Positions 1 through 9,371 of a stretch of 56,001 nucleotides of DNA are shown in pieces. Under the pieces are notes generated by a model. That model did not search any database and was not told the origin of the DNA. It saw nothing but the letters and a program-made list of their open reading frames with translations. Source of the DNA: Arsukibacterium sp. UBA5043 (GTDB lineage: Bacteria; Pseudomonadota; Gammaproteobacteria; Enterobacterales; Alteromonadaceae); the NCBI GenBank assembly GCA_002415085.1, contig DIBV01000008.1:1-56001 (forward strand), written 5' to 3'. The position numbers and the translations under genes are program-made. Positions within the stretch are counted from its first letter, which is position 1, and every line of letters starts with the position of its first letter.

Positions 1-175
1 TCCAGAATCCCGGCAAACCCTCTTATTGGTTTAAAAATAACGTCGTAAAAAAAGCAGGAGCGAAAGCAGAGCAGAGGATCGCGTCTTCTAACCTTTTCAC
101 GATATAGACTGCGTTCTGATAGCGGTAACGAAACTTGCATGAATACTGTTGGCGAGCTTAGCCCCTATTGCGACC
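1..175. other. Intergenic end stretch, no gene recognised
   Basis: This is the sequence downstream of bioD up to the window edge. I see no convincing reading frame, tRNA or hairpin terminator in it, on either strand. Confidence 0.5.
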
Positions 176-850
176 TTAAGTCCTGAGCAAATTTCCAACT
201 AACGTCAAACCCAATTGCGTTTGATCATCTGGTTCATAAGGCACAACACCTAAACACGGCGCACCAATGCGTTGCTGTAAATCAGCAATATTTTGCTGTA
301 ATAGCGCCATATCCGGGTCGACACAATTGGCGACCCAACCAGCCAATCTACAGCCACTTCGGGCAATTTCCCGCACGGTCAACATGGTATGGTTCAGACA
401 GCCCAGCTTCATCCCCACAATCAATATTACCGGCAGTTGCTGCTCGGCCACCCAGTCTGCCAGATAACGCTCATTGCTTATTGGCAATAGCCAGCCACCA
501 GCACCTTCAATTAGCAGCTGCTTTAGCGGTAACTGCCGCCAAGAGGCCAGTGCCTGGTTTAGTGTTGTTTCATTGATTGGCTGCTGCTCGTTAATCGCCG
601 CCAGATGCGGTGCTACCGGCGCCTGATAGCATATAGGATTAACCACATCATAGGGTAACGCGATACCAGACTGGCGCTGCAACAGTAACGCGTCACTATT
701 TTGCCCCTGATCATTGGAGCCCGCGGCTATTGGCTTTACCCCCGCAGCTGCAAGACCAAGCGCTTTAAAGCCTTGCAATAACATACTGCAGACGTAACTC
801 TTGCCTGCATCTGTATCGGTGCCGGTAATAAAGTAGCAATCAGCTGGCAT
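176..850 (-). CDS. bioD: Dethiobiotin synthetase BioD
   Basis: ATP-dependent carboxylation and ring closure of 7,8-diaminononanoate to dethiobiotin, the penultimate biotin step, in the cytosol. The P-loop is GTDTDAGKS at residues 10-18 (E. coli has a TEVGKT variant), and EGAGGWLLP is the conserved central motif. I place the start at the ATG at 850, giving 224 aa, the usual family length; an AGGAA-type ribosome site lies just upstream. A longer frame up to 919 exists but would run 80 bases into bioC and adds 23 residues not found in the family. It overlaps the end of bioC by 11 bases and is the last gene of bioBFCD, so it is probably translationally coupled. Confidence 0.95.
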   Translation of the reverse strand: MPADCYFITGTDTDAGKSYVCSMLLQGFKALGLAAAGVKPIAAGSNDQGQNSDALLLQRQSGIALPYDVVNPICYQAPVAPHLAAINEQQPINETTLNQALASWRQLPLKQLLIEGAGGWLLPISNERYLADWVAEQQLPVILIVGMKLGCLNHTMLTVREIARSGCRLAGWVANCVDPDMALLQQNIADLQQRIGAPCLGVVPYEPDDQTQLGLTLVGNLLRT

Positions 851-1661
851 TTTTGGTTCCTGTGATAAATAACACCTGATAACTGGCCGGCAACCCAAGA
901 GCCGTCCGGTGCTTTTCATACGCAGCTGCCAGCTTTTGCCAGTAGCCTTTGCCAGTTAAACCGGTTGCGCTGCGTCCTGCAACCTGGTTGGCGCCTAAGG
1001 CTTTAAGCTCGCGCGCCAAGCTTTGTACATCAGGATAAAACAGTGAGTAGTTTCGTTGCTTAAAATGCCAGCTTACCTGTGGCACGTTGGCAGCAGCTTT
1101 CATAAGCTCAGCTTCGGGTAAAAACAACTGGGTATGCGGCTTTTGATCTAACGTAGCAAAGGCACCCTGAAGCTCGATTAACGTTCCCTGCACCAGGGTG
1201 GTTATAATCAACTGCCCGCCCGGCGCCAGCACTCTGGCGGCCTCGGCAAATACGGCATCAGGCCTGGGGCACCATTGCAGCATTAAACTGGAAAATACGG
1301 CATCAAACTGCGCGGTTTTCAACGGTAGTGCGGCAGCATCAGCCTGAACATAGTTCGTTGCTAAATGTAAACTTTGCGCCTTTTTTAACATACCAGCGCT
1401 TAAATCTACGGCGCAAAATTCATTGCAGCGGTTATTTAACTCTGGGTGGATCCAACCCGGACCGCAGCCTAAATCGAGCAATTTATCTTTACGATTAACA
1501 GATAGCATACCCAGTGCCGTCAGGGCGACCTGCTGCTGCAAGCGCGCAGCAGGTAGATAGCTATCACAGGCTTTGCCAAAACTATTAGCTACCTGCTTTA
1601 AAAACGTGTTTTCGCTTTGGCTCTCAGAGGTGTTTATTGTCGGAGAATTCAGGGACATCAT
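840..1661 (-). CDS. bioC: Malonyl-ACP O-methyltransferase BioC
   Basis: SAM-dependent methyltransferase that methylates the free carboxyl of malonyl-ACP so that the fatty acid synthase can build the pimeloyl chain. The class I SAM-binding motif LLDLGCGPG is at residues 61-69, followed by a typical Rossmann methyltransferase pattern (CAVDLSAGML, then ADAAALPL). At 273 aa it is slightly longer than E. coli BioC (251 aa) because of an N-terminal extension. Its start codon overlaps the bioF stop as ATGA (1658-1661), and two ATGs are in tandem. It belongs to the bioBFCD operon. No bioH is seen in the window, so the methyl-ester hydrolase must be encoded elsewhere. Confidence 0.94.
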   Translation of the reverse strand: MMSLNSPTINTSESQSENTFLKQVANSFGKACDSYLPAARLQQQVALTALGMLSVNRKDKLLDLGCGPGWIHPELNNRCNEFCAVDLSAGMLKKAQSLHLATNYVQADAAALPLKTAQFDAVFSSLMLQWCPRPDAVFAEAARVLAPGGQLIITTLVQGTLIELQGAFATLDQKPHTQLFLPEAELMKAAANVPQVSWHFKQRNYSLFYPDVQSLARELKALGANQVAGRSATGLTGKGYWQKLAAAYEKHRTALGLPASYQVLFITGTKNAS

Positions 1662-2812
1662 AGCGATAACCGCCTTAACTTCTTTACCAGCATTGCGATA
1701 TCATCGTCGCTATGCTGACTGCTCAGGGTAATTCTTAACCGGGCACTGCCAACCGGCACCGTCGGTGGTCTGATGGCAGTCAACCAAATTCCGGATTTTT
1801 TTAACTGTGAGCTGGCATTCACCGCCTGCTCGCTACTACCCAGTATTACCCCCTGAATAGCCGTACCTGAACTCATCAACGGTAAATCTGCCGCCAGCAT
1901 TCTGAATTTTTCAATATTGCTATGCAGCTTATCGCGCCGCCAGTGTTCACTGCGACACAGCTCAATACTTTTTAACACCGCAGCACACAGTGCGGGTGAT
2001 AATCCGGTGCTGTAGATATAGTGGCGGCCAAATTGTTCAATATAATCAATCACCGTTTTGCCAGCACCGAGAAAAGCACCCGCCACCCCCAGCGCTTTGC
2101 CAAAATTGGCCATCAGACAAAACAGTTCGCTGTTTTCGATGCCTTGTGCCGGCGCACTGCCCTGACCCTCCGCCCCCTGAACCCCTAAGCCATGCGCATC
2201 ATCCAGCAACAGTGGCACCTTATGCTGCTGACACAAGCTATGTAGCGCAGCCAGATCAGGGCTGTCACCGTCCATGCTAAATACCCCTTCAGTTACGACC
2301 ATCGACTGTGGCGCTTGTTGTAACAGTTTTGCTAATGCGTCTATATCGTTGTGGGCAAAGCGCTTCATGCTCGCCGCACTATGCAAAGCTCCGTCAATCA
2401 ACGAGGCATGGCTGAGTTTATCCAGTAACAGGGTATCTGATTTTGCAGCCAGCACTTGCAACATAGCTTGATTAGCAGCAAAACCGGAGGAAAACAGCAG
2501 CACCCGCTCCACACCGAGCCAGTCACTCAGTGTATCGGTCAGTTGGCGGTGTATAGTATGCTGACCGGTGATCAGCGGTGAGCCAGTGCTGCCGGCGCCG
2601 TATTTCAGAGCGCCATCGGCATAGGCCTGTAATACCTCTGGGGCGGTTGCCAGTCCCAGATAATCATTGCCGGAAAAATTTAAATACTGCTGGCCGCCTA
2701 TGGTAATTAAACGGCCGTTATAATGTTCTACGGTTACCGCCTGGCGCAACAGCTGCTGAGCATTGCGTTCAGCAACAGCCTGATGTAACTGCGCCAGTTT
2801 TGTCTGCAACAT
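1658..2812 (-). CDS. bioF: 8-amino-7-oxononanoate synthase BioF
   Basis: PLP enzyme of the alpha-oxoamine synthase family that condenses pimeloyl-ACP/CoA with L-alanine, losing CO2. The PLP lysine is K239 in NFGKALGVAGAF; DDAHGLGV (residues 204-211) holds the PLP-contacting Asp and His, and GSGSTGS-like glycine segments (around residues 72-79) bind phosphate. The 384 aa length equals the E. coli family length. The gene starts 3 bases after the bioB stop and overlaps bioC by 4 bases, so it sits in the middle of a tightly packed operon. Confidence 0.96.
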   Translation of the reverse strand: MLQTKLAQLHQAVAERNAQQLLRQAVTVEHYNGRLITIGGQQYLNFSGNDYLGLATAPEVLQAYADGALKYGAGSTGSPLITGQHTIHRQLTDTLSDWLGVERVLLFSSGFAANQAMLQVLAAKSDTLLLDKLSHASLIDGALHSAASMKRFAHNDIDALAKLLQQAPQSMVVTEGVFSMDGDSPDLAALHSLCQQHKVPLLLDDAHGLGVQGAEGQGSAPAQGIENSELFCLMANFGKALGVAGAFLGAGKTVIDYIEQFGRHYIYSTGLSPALCAAVLKSIELCRSEHWRRDKLHSNIEKFRMLAADLPLMSSGTAIQGVILGSSEQAVNASSQLKKSGIWLTAIRPPTVPVGSARLRITLSSQHSDDDIAMLVKKLRRLSL

Positions 2813-2815
2813 ATC

Positions 2816-3865
2816 TTATTGCGCTGCGTGATACAGCGGGGGGTTGGCTTGCTCATTTAGTGCATCAGCCATCGCCAGCTCGTGTGCTTCGTCCGAAACG
2901 TCAGCACGTTGCTCAGGTTTAATGCCAAGTTTAGCGAACAACTGCATATCCGCATTCGCTTCAGGGTTATCGGTGGTCAGCAACTTATCGCCGTAAAATA
3001 TAGAGTTAGCACCAGCAAAGAAGCACAGCGCCTGCATTTGTTCATTCATTCGTGAGCGACCGGCCGATAAACGAACATGGCTTTGTGGCAGCATAATGCG
3101 GGCAACCGCAATGGTGCGGATAAACTCAAAACCGTCTAAGTCTTCGACGTTTTCCAGCGGGGTACCTTTTACTTTAACCAACATATTAATGGGGACACTT
3201 TGCGGATGCTCCGGCAGGTTGGCCAGCTGCATTAATAATGCTGAACGATCGTTAGCACTTTCACCTAAACCAACAATACCACCACAGCATACCTTCATGC
3301 CGGCATCGCGCACATGACTCAGGGTGTCTAAGCGATCCTGATAGGTACGGGTAGTAATAATTTCACCATAAAACTCAGGTGAGGTATCCAGATTATGGTT
3401 GTAGTAATCCAGCCCGGCCTCTGCCAGCGTTTGCGCCTGGCTAGTATCCAGCATCCCCAGGGTCATGCAGGTCTCCAGGCCCATGGCTTTTACGCCCTGT
3501 ACCATTTCAATAATATAGGGCATATCACGCTGCTTAGGGTTACTCCAGGCCGCCCCCATACAAAAGCGGCTGGCGCCCTGCGATTTTGCTGCAGCGGCCT
3601 GAGTCAGTACTTTTTCTACTTCTATCAGGCGCTCACGTTCTAAACCAGTGTTGTAATGGCCGCTTTGCGGGCAATACTTACAATCTTCCGCGCAGGCACC
3701 GGTTTTAATTGATAATAAGGTGCTAATTTGCACTTCATTCGGGGTGAAATGTTGGCGATGCACCGTTTGCGCCTGAAATAATAAGTCATTAAATGGCAAT
3801 GCATAAAGTGCGTTAACTTCAGCGAGAGTCCAGTTGTGGCGAACCTGAGCGGTGACAGCTTGCAT
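2816..3865 (-). CDS. bioB: Biotin synthase BioB (radical SAM)
   Basis: Inserts sulfur into dethiobiotin using a SAM-cleaving [4Fe-4S] cluster and a sacrificial [2Fe-2S] cluster. The radical-SAM motif CxxxCxxC is C58, C62, C65 in [13 protein letters not shown] chose the ATG at 3865 (349 aa, E. coli 346 aa) because the HNWTLAEV segment then aligns with the family N-terminus. An alternative GTG at 3940 would lie upstream of the predicted -10 box, so its codon would not be on the mRNA. The ribosome site before 3865 is weak. First gene of bioBFCD; control is probably by BirA at the divergent intergenic region. Confidence 0.95.
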   Translation of the reverse strand: MQAVTAQVRHNWTLAEVNALYALPFNDLLFQAQTVHRQHFTPNEVQISTLLSIKTGACAEDCKYCPQSGHYNTGLERERLIEVEKVLTQAAAAKSQGASRFCMGAAWSNPKQRDMPYIIEMVQGVKAMGLETCMTLGMLDTSQAQTLAEAGLDYYNHNLDTSPEFYGEIITTRTYQDRLDTLSHVRDAGMKVCCGGIVGLGESANDRSALLMQLANLPEHPQSVPINMLVKVKGTPLENVEDLDGFEFIRTIAVARIMLPQSHVRLSAGRSRMNEQMQALCFFAGANSIFYGDKLLTTDNPEANADMQLFAKLGIKPEQRADVSDEAHELAMADALNEQANPPLYHAAQ

Positions 3866-3902
3866 AAGGGCGTATCCGTTGTTGTTATCCGGTTTTTGGG
3901 CT

Positions 3903-3930
3903 AGTCTAACCGCCGGTAGCAACTTGTCAA
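3903..3930 (-). promoter_or_regulatory. Predicted sigma-70 promoter of bioBFCD
   Basis: On the minus strand a perfect -35 box TTGACA (3925-3930) and a -10 box TAGACT (3903-3908) are separated by 16 bases. Transcription would start about 30-35 bases upstream of the bioB ATG at 3865. Confidence 0.6.
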
Positions 3931-3956
3931 CGCCGACCACAACAAAAACTTTACTA
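3924..3956. promoter_or_regulatory. Candidate BirA (biotin repressor) operator
   Basis: Two half sites, TTGTCAACG (3924-3932) and ACTTTACTA (3948-3956), are exactly 15 bases apart. The known BirA consensus in proteobacteria is TTGTAAACC-N14/15-GGTTTACAA; the halves agree at 7/9 and 6/9 positions. The site overlaps the bioB -35 box and lies between bioB and bioA, where the E. coli operator also sits. The sequence match is moderate; the spacing and location are the stronger arguments. Confidence 0.45.
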
Positions 3957-3981
3957 ATGATTATTTTATGAGCATTGATTT

Positions 3982-5259
3982 ATGACTGTTAACTTAGCGT
4001 TTGATCGCGAGCATATCTGGCATCCTTATACCTCAATGTTAAAACCGCTACCGGTATATCCGGTAAGCAGCGCTGAGGGCTGTGAACTTATTCTGGAAAA
4101 TGGCCAACGCTTAGTGGACGGTACTTCCTCCTGGTGGGCCGCTGCTCACGGTTACAACCATCCGGTGCTTAATGCTGCGGTTACTGAGCAATTACAAAAG
4201 ATGGCCCATGTTATGTTTGGCGGTATAACCCATCAGCCGGCCGTCAGTTTGTGTCAGCAGCTGGTAGAGATGACCCCGGCAGCATTAACCAAAGTGTTTT
4301 TAGCCGACAGTGGCTCGGTAGCAGTAGAAGTAGCCATTAAAATGGCATTGCAGTACTGGCTGGCAAGTAGCACGCCACAAAAAACCAAACTGATCAGCCT
4401 GCGTAAGGGCTATCACGGTGATACCTTTGCTGCCATGGCCGTGTGTGATCCGGTAGAGGGTATGCACGATATGTTTAACGGCATTTTAAACCAGCATTTT
4501 TTTCTGCCGCCTCCGGCAAGTGCTTTTGATGCGGACTTTAATCCGGCAGACATGGCTCCATTGACAGCTTTACTGGAACAAGAGCATCAGCAAATCGCTG
4601 CGCTTATTCTGGAACCGATTGTTCAGGGCTACGGCGGCATGCGTTTTTACCACCCCGATTATTTACGCCAGGCCCGCATTTTGTGCGATCAATACCAGGT
4701 ACTGCTGATTGCCGATGAAATTGCTACCGGCTTTGGCCGTACCGGTAAATTATTTGCCTGCGAACATGCGTCTGTCACGCCTGATATTATGTGCTTAGGC
4801 AAGGCCTTAAGCGGCGGTTACATTACGCTGGCGGCTACCCTTTGCACAGATGAAGTCGCGCGGGGTATCAGCCAGAGCGCTGCTGGCGGCTTAATGCATG
4901 GCCCGACCTTTATGGCTAATCCCCTGGCATGTGCAGTGGCCAATGCCAGCGTTGAGCTAATTCGTCAGAACCACTGGCCTGCCCAGGTAGCAGCAATGGC
5001 GCAGCAGCTTAAGCAAGAGCTGGCTCCTTGTCAGGCGCTGCCAGCAGTGAAAGATGTCAGAGTGTTAGGCGCCATTGGCGTGCTGGAAATGCAGCAGAAG
5101 GTTGATGTCGCCAGGTTACAGCAGCAATTCGTTGAACTGGGCGTTTGGGTCCGGCCTTTTAACAACCTGATTTATATAATGCCGCCGTTTATTATCAGCG
5201 CGGCACAGTTAACCAGGCTAACAAGTGCCATGGTAACAGTGGCCCGGACTTGCAGTTAG
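3982..5259 (+). CDS. bioA: Adenosylmethionine-8-amino-7-oxononanoate aminotransferase BioA
   Basis: Class III PLP aminotransferase that converts 8-amino-7-oxononanoate to 7,8-diaminononanoate with SAM as amino donor. The signature [16 protein letters not shown] covers residues 46-61 and the PLP lysine is K274 in [10 protein letters not shown], the same number as in E. coli BioA. The [11 protein letters not shown] motif is at residues 245-255. It is transcribed divergently from bioBFCD across about 115 bases holding the candidate BirA site. The 425 aa length is normal. No strong Shine-Dalgarno sequence is visible before the ATG. Confidence 0.96.
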   Translation: MTVNLAFDREHIWHPYTSMLKPLPVYPVSSAEGCELILENGQRLVDGTSSWWAAAHGYNHPVLNAAVTEQLQKMAHVMFGGITHQPAVSLCQQLVEMTPAALTKVFLADSGSVAVEVAIKMALQYWLASSTPQKTKLISLRKGYHGDTFAAMAVCDPVEGMHDMFNGILNQHFFLPPPASAFDADFNPADMAPLTALLEQEHQQIAALILEPIVQGYGGMRFYHPDYLRQARILCDQYQVLLIADEIATGFGRTGKLFACEHASVTPDIMCLGKALSGGYITLAATLCTDEVARGISQSAAGGLMHGPTFMANPLACAVANASVELIRQNHWPAQVAAMAQQLKQELAPCQALPAVKDVRVLGAIGVLEMQQKVDVARLQQQFVELGVWVRPFNNLIYIMPPFIISAAQLTRLTSAMVTVARTCS

Positions 5260-5274
5260 TATGTTCGGGCAAAC

Positions 5275-5658
5275 TTAGCGCAAAATATAAAACAGCATGC
5301 CACTGGCGCTTAGCAGCAACAAAATAATATTAAAATGTAAATGATCGCTGCGCCGTTTCAGACGCATTCTGTTAAGTACTAAACTGACCATACTCACGAC
5401 TACACTACCCCATAACAGATACACTAACCAAAAGGTGAGCCGTGGCCGCCAATAATCACGAATATCCAGCCCCAGATAACGTACCAGACCCGAATCCATT
5501 TCCGGTCTGGCATAGTGGCTGACAACAAGTGCGGCGAAAAATAATAGCCAGGCAATAATGGCCACATATTTAAATGCCCGGCGAAGTAAGTCGGGTCCTT
5601 CCCTACGCTCAAAGTCCGGGCCGCCTTTATCCGGTCCTGCCTTATTATATGCGGTCAT
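5275..5658 (-). CDS. Small membrane protein of unknown function, three TM helices
   Basis: I do not recognise a named family. The 127 aa product has a charged N-terminus rich in Gly, Pro and Asp (residues 1-25), then three hydrophobic segments at about 30-48, 72-96 and 108-126, with a basic [10 protein letters not shown] loop between helices 2 and 3. The frame opens with ATG and has an AGGAAG-like ribosome site, so it is very likely real. It faces bioA tail to tail and is divergent from asnS. No catalytic motif is seen. Confidence 0.75.
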   Translation of the reverse strand: MTAYNKAGPDKGGPDFERREGPDLLRRAFKYVAIIAWLLFFAALVVSHYARPEMDSGLVRYLGLDIRDYWRPRLTFWLVYLLWGSVVVSMVSLVLNRMRLKRRSDHLHFNIILLLLSASGMLFYILR

Positions 5659-5682
5659 TTTTGGCTTCCTTCCAACTTTTAC

Positions 5683-5710
5683 TTGTTTTCAGCTTCTGGC
5701 AAAGTATGAT
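5683..5710 (+). promoter_or_regulatory. Possible asnS promoter
   Basis: TTGTTT (5683-5688) and TATGAT (5705-5710) are separated by 16 bases, about 50 bases upstream of the asnS start. A GGAG ribosome site precedes the ATG at 5762. Confidence 0.4.
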
Positions 5711-5761
5711 TACAACTTTCATAAATATAGCCTAGTTATAACACCATCTGGAGTTTGTTGC

Positions 5762-7162
5762 ATGACGCATGCCGTAGTTAAAGATGTGTTGGCCGGTAAG
5801 TACGACACCGGTTCACAGATCACTGTTAAAGGCTGGATCCGCACCCGGCGCGATTCCAAAGCCGGTATTTCTTTTTTAGCTGTGCACGATGGCAGCTGCT
5901 TTGATGCGGTGCAGGCCGTAGTGCCGTCAGATCTGGCTAATTATGAAAATGAGATAAAGCGTTTAACCACTGCCTGTTCAGTTATCGTAAATGGCACAGT
6001 GGCGCGCTCTGAAGGCCAGGGCCAGGCTTTTGAAATTCAGGCCCAAACCGTCACTGTAGTTGGCTGGGTGGAAAACCCTGATACTTACCCGATGGCGCCA
6101 AAACGACATAGTATGGAATACCTGCGCGAACATGCTCATCTGCGGCCACGCACTAATGTTATGGGTGCCGTCACCCGGGTTCGCCACTGCTTAGCCCAGG
6201 CCGTGCACCGGTTTTTCCATGAACAGGGCTATTTCTGGATCAGTACTCCTATCATTACCGGTTCAGATACTGAGGGCGCCGGCGAAATGTTCCGGGTCAG
6301 TACCCTGGATCTGGAAAACCTGCCGCGCACTGATAAAGGCAAAGTAGATTACAGCGAAGATTTCTTTGGTAAAGAAACCTATCTGACCGTATCCGGCCAG
6401 TTAAATGGTGAAACCTACGCCTGCGCCATGTCAAAAATATATACCTTCGGCCCAACCTTCCGGGCTGAAAATTCCAATACCAGCCGTCACCTGGCGGAGT
6501 TCTGGATGATTGAACCGGAAGTCGCCTTTGCTGAACTGAAAGATATCGCCCAGCTGGCTGAAGATATGCTGAAGTATGTCTGTAAGGCCGTGCTGACTGA
6601 GCGCGCCGACGATATGGCCTTTTTTGCTGAGCGTATCGATCCGACAGCCGTTACCCGCTTACAAAAGCTGGTTGACTCGTCTTTCGTGCGGATGGATTAC
6701 ACTGATGCCATTGAGATTTTAAAAACCTGTGGCAAAAGCTTCCAGTATCCGGTGGAATGGGGTGTCGATTTACAGTCTGAACACGAGCGGTACCTGGCAG
6801 AAGAGCATGTCGGCGCACCTATTATTATGCAAAACTACCCGAAAGACATTAAAGCGTTTTATATGCGCTTAAATGACGACGGTAAAACGGTGGCCGCAAT
6901 GGACGTACTGGCACCGGGTATTGGCGAAATTATCGGTGGCAGCCAGCGGGAAGAGCGGCTGGAGCACTTTGACAAGCGGCTCGATGAAATGGGTCTGAAT
7001 AAAGAAGACTACAGCTGGTATCGTGACCTGCGTCGCTATGGCACGGTGCCGCATGCAGGTTTTGGTCTGGGCTTTGAGCGCCTGGTTTCCTATGTTACCG
7101 GTGTGGGTAATGTGCGTGATGTTATCGCCTTCCCACGTACCCCTGGCAACGCTGAGTTTTAA
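5762..7162 (+). CDS. asnS: Asparaginyl-tRNA synthetase
   Basis: Class IIb aminoacyl-tRNA synthetase charging tRNA-Asn. The N-terminal OB-fold anticodon domain carries [20 protein letters not shown]; the catalytic core has motif 2 ([17 protein letters not shown]) and motif 3 ([15 protein letters not shown]). From the ATG at 5762 the protein is 466 aa, identical to E. coli AsnS in length and start position. The frame is open 204 bases further upstream, but that part overlaps the divergent membrane-protein gene and resembles no family sequence, so I reject it. A strong hairpin terminator follows. Confidence 0.98.
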   Translation: MTHAVVKDVLAGKYDTGSQITVKGWIRTRRDSKAGISFLAVHDGSCFDAVQAVVPSDLANYENEIKRLTTACSVIVNGTVARSEGQGQAFEIQAQTVTVVGWVENPDTYPMAPKRHSMEYLREHAHLRPRTNVMGAVTRVRHCLAQAVHRFFHEQGYFWISTPIITGSDTEGAGEMFRVSTLDLENLPRTDKGKVDYSEDFFGKETYLTVSGQLNGETYACAMSKIYTFGPTFRAENSNTSRHLAEFWMIEPEVAFAELKDIAQLAEDMLKYVCKAVLTERADDMAFFAERIDPTAVTRLQKLVDSSFVRMDYTDAIEILKTCGKSFQYPVEWGVDLQSEHERYLAEEHVGAPIIMQNYPKDIKAFYMRLNDDGKTVAAMDVLAPGIGEIIGGSQREERLEHFDKRLDEMGLNKEDYSWYRDLRRYGTVPHAGFGLGFERLVSYVTGVGNVRDVIAFPRTPGNAEF

Positions 7163-7183
7163 TAAGCTGGTTGCAGCTGTAAA

Positions 7184-7213
7184 ACAAACCCGCCATTGGC
7201 GGGTTTGTTTTTT
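7184..7213. terminator. Bidirectional terminator between asnS and nitroreductase
   Basis: A near-perfect inverted repeat of ACAAACCCGC with its complement is flanked by A-rich sequence on the left and a T run on the right. It ends asnS on the plus strand and, read in reverse, the nitroreductase gene. Confidence 0.85.
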
Positions 7214-7243
7214 ATTACGTTGTCGTTTTACTGCTGGTGGCTA

Positions 7244-7801
7244 TTAAAAGTAACTAAAAAACGCCTCCGGATCCGGATCATTACGCGCCGGTGCATTATT
7301 TGCTGCAGTTCCTAAATATAAAAAGCCCACAATTTCATCGTCTTCACCGACATCAAGCGATTGTTTAACAAAATCTTGCTGAGCATAACTGCCGGTACGC
7401 CAAATGCCCCCAAAACCCTGGGCAAACGCTGCCTGCTGCATCGCCATTACCGCACAGGCTGCCGATTGCACCTGCTCATGACCGGGAACCTTCGGGTGCT
7501 CGGTAACTTTGGCGATACACACAATCACCATGGGTGCGCGCAGTGGCAACTGCCTGGCGCGTTCATGCATCTCCGGCGAAATGCCAGGCGCATCTTCGAT
7601 GGCAGCCTCTGCAAATACATCGCCTAACCGATTCAACGGCTCTTTACCGGTAACGATAACAAACCGCCATGGCCGCAAACCACCATGATCAGGTACTTTA
7701 AGTGCTGCCCTTTTGATCAACTCCAGCGCGTCGCCAGCAGGAGCCGGCTCAGTTAACCGTGGCGTGGAATATCGTGTTGTCAGTAACGTCAACGCATCCA
7801 T
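7244..7801 (-). CDS. NAD(P)H nitroreductase, YdjA-like
   Basis: Small FMN-dependent nitroreductase-fold oxidoreductase. It matches the E. coli YdjA pattern throughout: MDALTLL at the N-terminus, VPDHGGLRPWRFVIV (residues about 36-50), CAVMAMQQAAFAQGFGGIW (FMN/dimer region) and the C-terminal VGFLYLG block. The 185 aa length is normal (YdjA 183 aa). The physiological substrate of this family is not settled. It lies downstream of glgA in the same direction, 132 bases away, without evident coupling. Confidence 0.88.
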   Translation of the reverse strand: MDALTLLTTRYSTPRLTEPAPAGDALELIKRAALKVPDHGGLRPWRFVIVTGKEPLNRLGDVFAEAAIEDAPGISPEMHERARQLPLRAPMVIVCIAKVTEHPKVPGHEQVQSAACAVMAMQQAAFAQGFGGIWRTGSYAQQDFVKQSLDVGEDDEIVGFLYLGTAANNAPARNDPDPEAFFSYF

Positions 7802-7933
7802 AACTCAACCTCTTTCAATAACTCTGTTGTCAGGCTAGCAAACTTTATTCATTTAGCACATGTCAAAATTTGTTTAGCGAGCTGTTTGCTCAGTCACTGG
7901 CCACAATGTCGATTTTAACAGCGATATCACCGG

Positions 7934-9352
7934 TTATTGCTTACTCACTAACGTCTGAACCGCCTGCTGATACAACGCCAGGTATTGCTCAAAGGCTGCT
8001 GTCCAACTAAAATTCTGGGCCATGGCACACTGCTGCACTTTTTTATAGGCGCTTTTGTCCTGATACAGGGTCAGTGCCTGGCGCAACGCTTCGAGCAGCG
8101 CCTCAGGAGTGGGCTCAACAAAACCGATGCCAGTTGCCTTATTATCAGGCCAGGGTACAACAGTATCTTTTAAACCGCCGGTTAACCGCACCAGTGGCAA
8201 GCTGCCATAACGTAAACTGTATAACTGATTTAAGCCACAAGGCTCAAATAAACTTGGCATCAGGAAAAAGTCCCCCGCCGCTTCCACCTGATGGGCTAAC
8301 TGTTCATTAAAGCCTTCGATAAAACGAAATTTATCCGGAAACGTTACCGTTAGCTGATGCAACTGCTGGCAATAGTGTGCTTCACCGCTGCCAACTACGA
8401 TAACCTGCAACGGATAATTAGCCAGCAGATACTTAAGAGCCGGGATCATTATATCGTAACCTTTCTGGCCGGTGACCCGGCTAACGGCAACCATTAACGG
8501 TAAGCCGGCTTCGGCTAACTGGTACTGTTGCTGCAGCTGTTGTTTGCACGTTGCTTTACCCGCTAAATCAGCAGCATCATAGTTTGCCGGCAAAGCAGTG
8601 TCGGTCGCCGGGTTCCACAGCTGGTAATCACAGCCATTTAAAATGCCGCTGAAATCTTCCCTGCGCTGTTGATACCAGGCTGCCAGGCCATTAGCTGCCG
8701 GTTCCGTTAATAACTCGTCCCGATAACCCTGGCTGACAGTATTAATTTTCGTCGCATACTGCAGCGCTATCTGTAAAAAGTTAACGCTGTTGCCATGCGA
8801 GGGTAAATCGAGCTGCGCTGCCCAATCTGGCGCAGATTGCTGCTGATACGCGCCATTGTGAATGGTAAATACAAAAGGTGTTGCCGCAAGCTCTGGCTGC
8901 TGCCGGTAGTAATTTGCCAGATAAAATGCGGCCGGTGCAGTTTGCCAGTCGTGACCATGCAGCACATCAAATGCCGGCTGGGTGGTGCACCACTGGAGTA
9001 CAGCTTTACAGAAAAATGCAAAGCGCAGCGGGTTATCCGGATAGCCCTGCGCGCCATCATCATAAGGCCGGGCTCTGGCATAAAAATCATGATGCTCTAC
9101 CAGATACACGGTTACCCCGGCAACCTCAGTCTGGCGCACTGCGCAGCCAAAGCGCTTGCCGCCAAGATCAACAAACACTGATTGTTCGCCGCGGGTTGGT
9201 ACCTGATAAAGCGAGCCGTATCTGGGTAAAATTACACTAACCTGATGGCCTGCCGCCAGTAAGCTACTGGCCAGGCCACGACAGGCATCCGCCAGCCCGC
9301 CGGTTTTTATCAGCCCCTCATATTCACTACAAATAAACAGAATACGCAACAC
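7934..9352 (-). CDS. glgA: Glycogen synthase GlgA (GT5)
   Basis: Transfers glucose from ADP-glucose to the non-reducing end of a growing alpha-1,4-glucan. The ADP-glucose binding motif KTGGLAD is at residues 16-22; HGHDWQTA marks the N-terminal Rossmann half, and the C-terminal half holds SRVTGQKGYD and the GT5 nucleotide motif with EPCGLNQLYSLRYG. The 472 aa length fits the family (E. coli 477 aa). It follows glgC by 19 bases in the same operon. No branching or debranching enzyme gene (glgB, glgX) or phosphorylase gene is nearby. Confidence 0.96.
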   Translation of the reverse strand: MLRILFICSEYEGLIKTGGLADACRGLASSLLAAGHQVSVILPRYGSLYQVPTRGEQSVFVDLGGKRFGCAVRQTEVAGVTVYLVEHHDFYARARPYDDGAQGYPDNPLRFAFFCKAVLQWCTTQPAFDVLHGHDWQTAPAAFYLANYYRQQPELAATPFVFTIHNGAYQQQSAPDWAAQLDLPSHGNSVNFLQIALQYATKINTVSQGYRDELLTEPAANGLAAWYQQRREDFSGILNGCDYQLWNPATDTALPANYDAADLAGKATCKQQLQQQYQLAEAGLPLMVAVSRVTGQKGYDIMIPALKYLLANYPLQVIVVGSGEAHYCQQLHQLTVTFPDKFRFIEGFNEQLAHQVEAAGDFFLMPSLFEPCGLNQLYSLRYGSLPLVRLTGGLKDTVVPWPDNKATGIGFVEPTPEALLEALRQALTLYQDKSAYKKVQQCAMAQNFSWTAAFEQYLALYQQAVQTLVSKQ

Positions 9353-9371
9353 AAAATCCTTAGCTATTTAC

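Noticed and set aside
850-919. Longer bioD start at 919
   Set aside because: It would overlap bioC by 80 bases and adds residues not found in BioD.
5558-5761. Extended asnS N-terminus
   Set aside because: The 68 extra codons overlap the divergent membrane protein gene and do not resemble AsnS proteins; the inner ATG gives the exact E. coli length.
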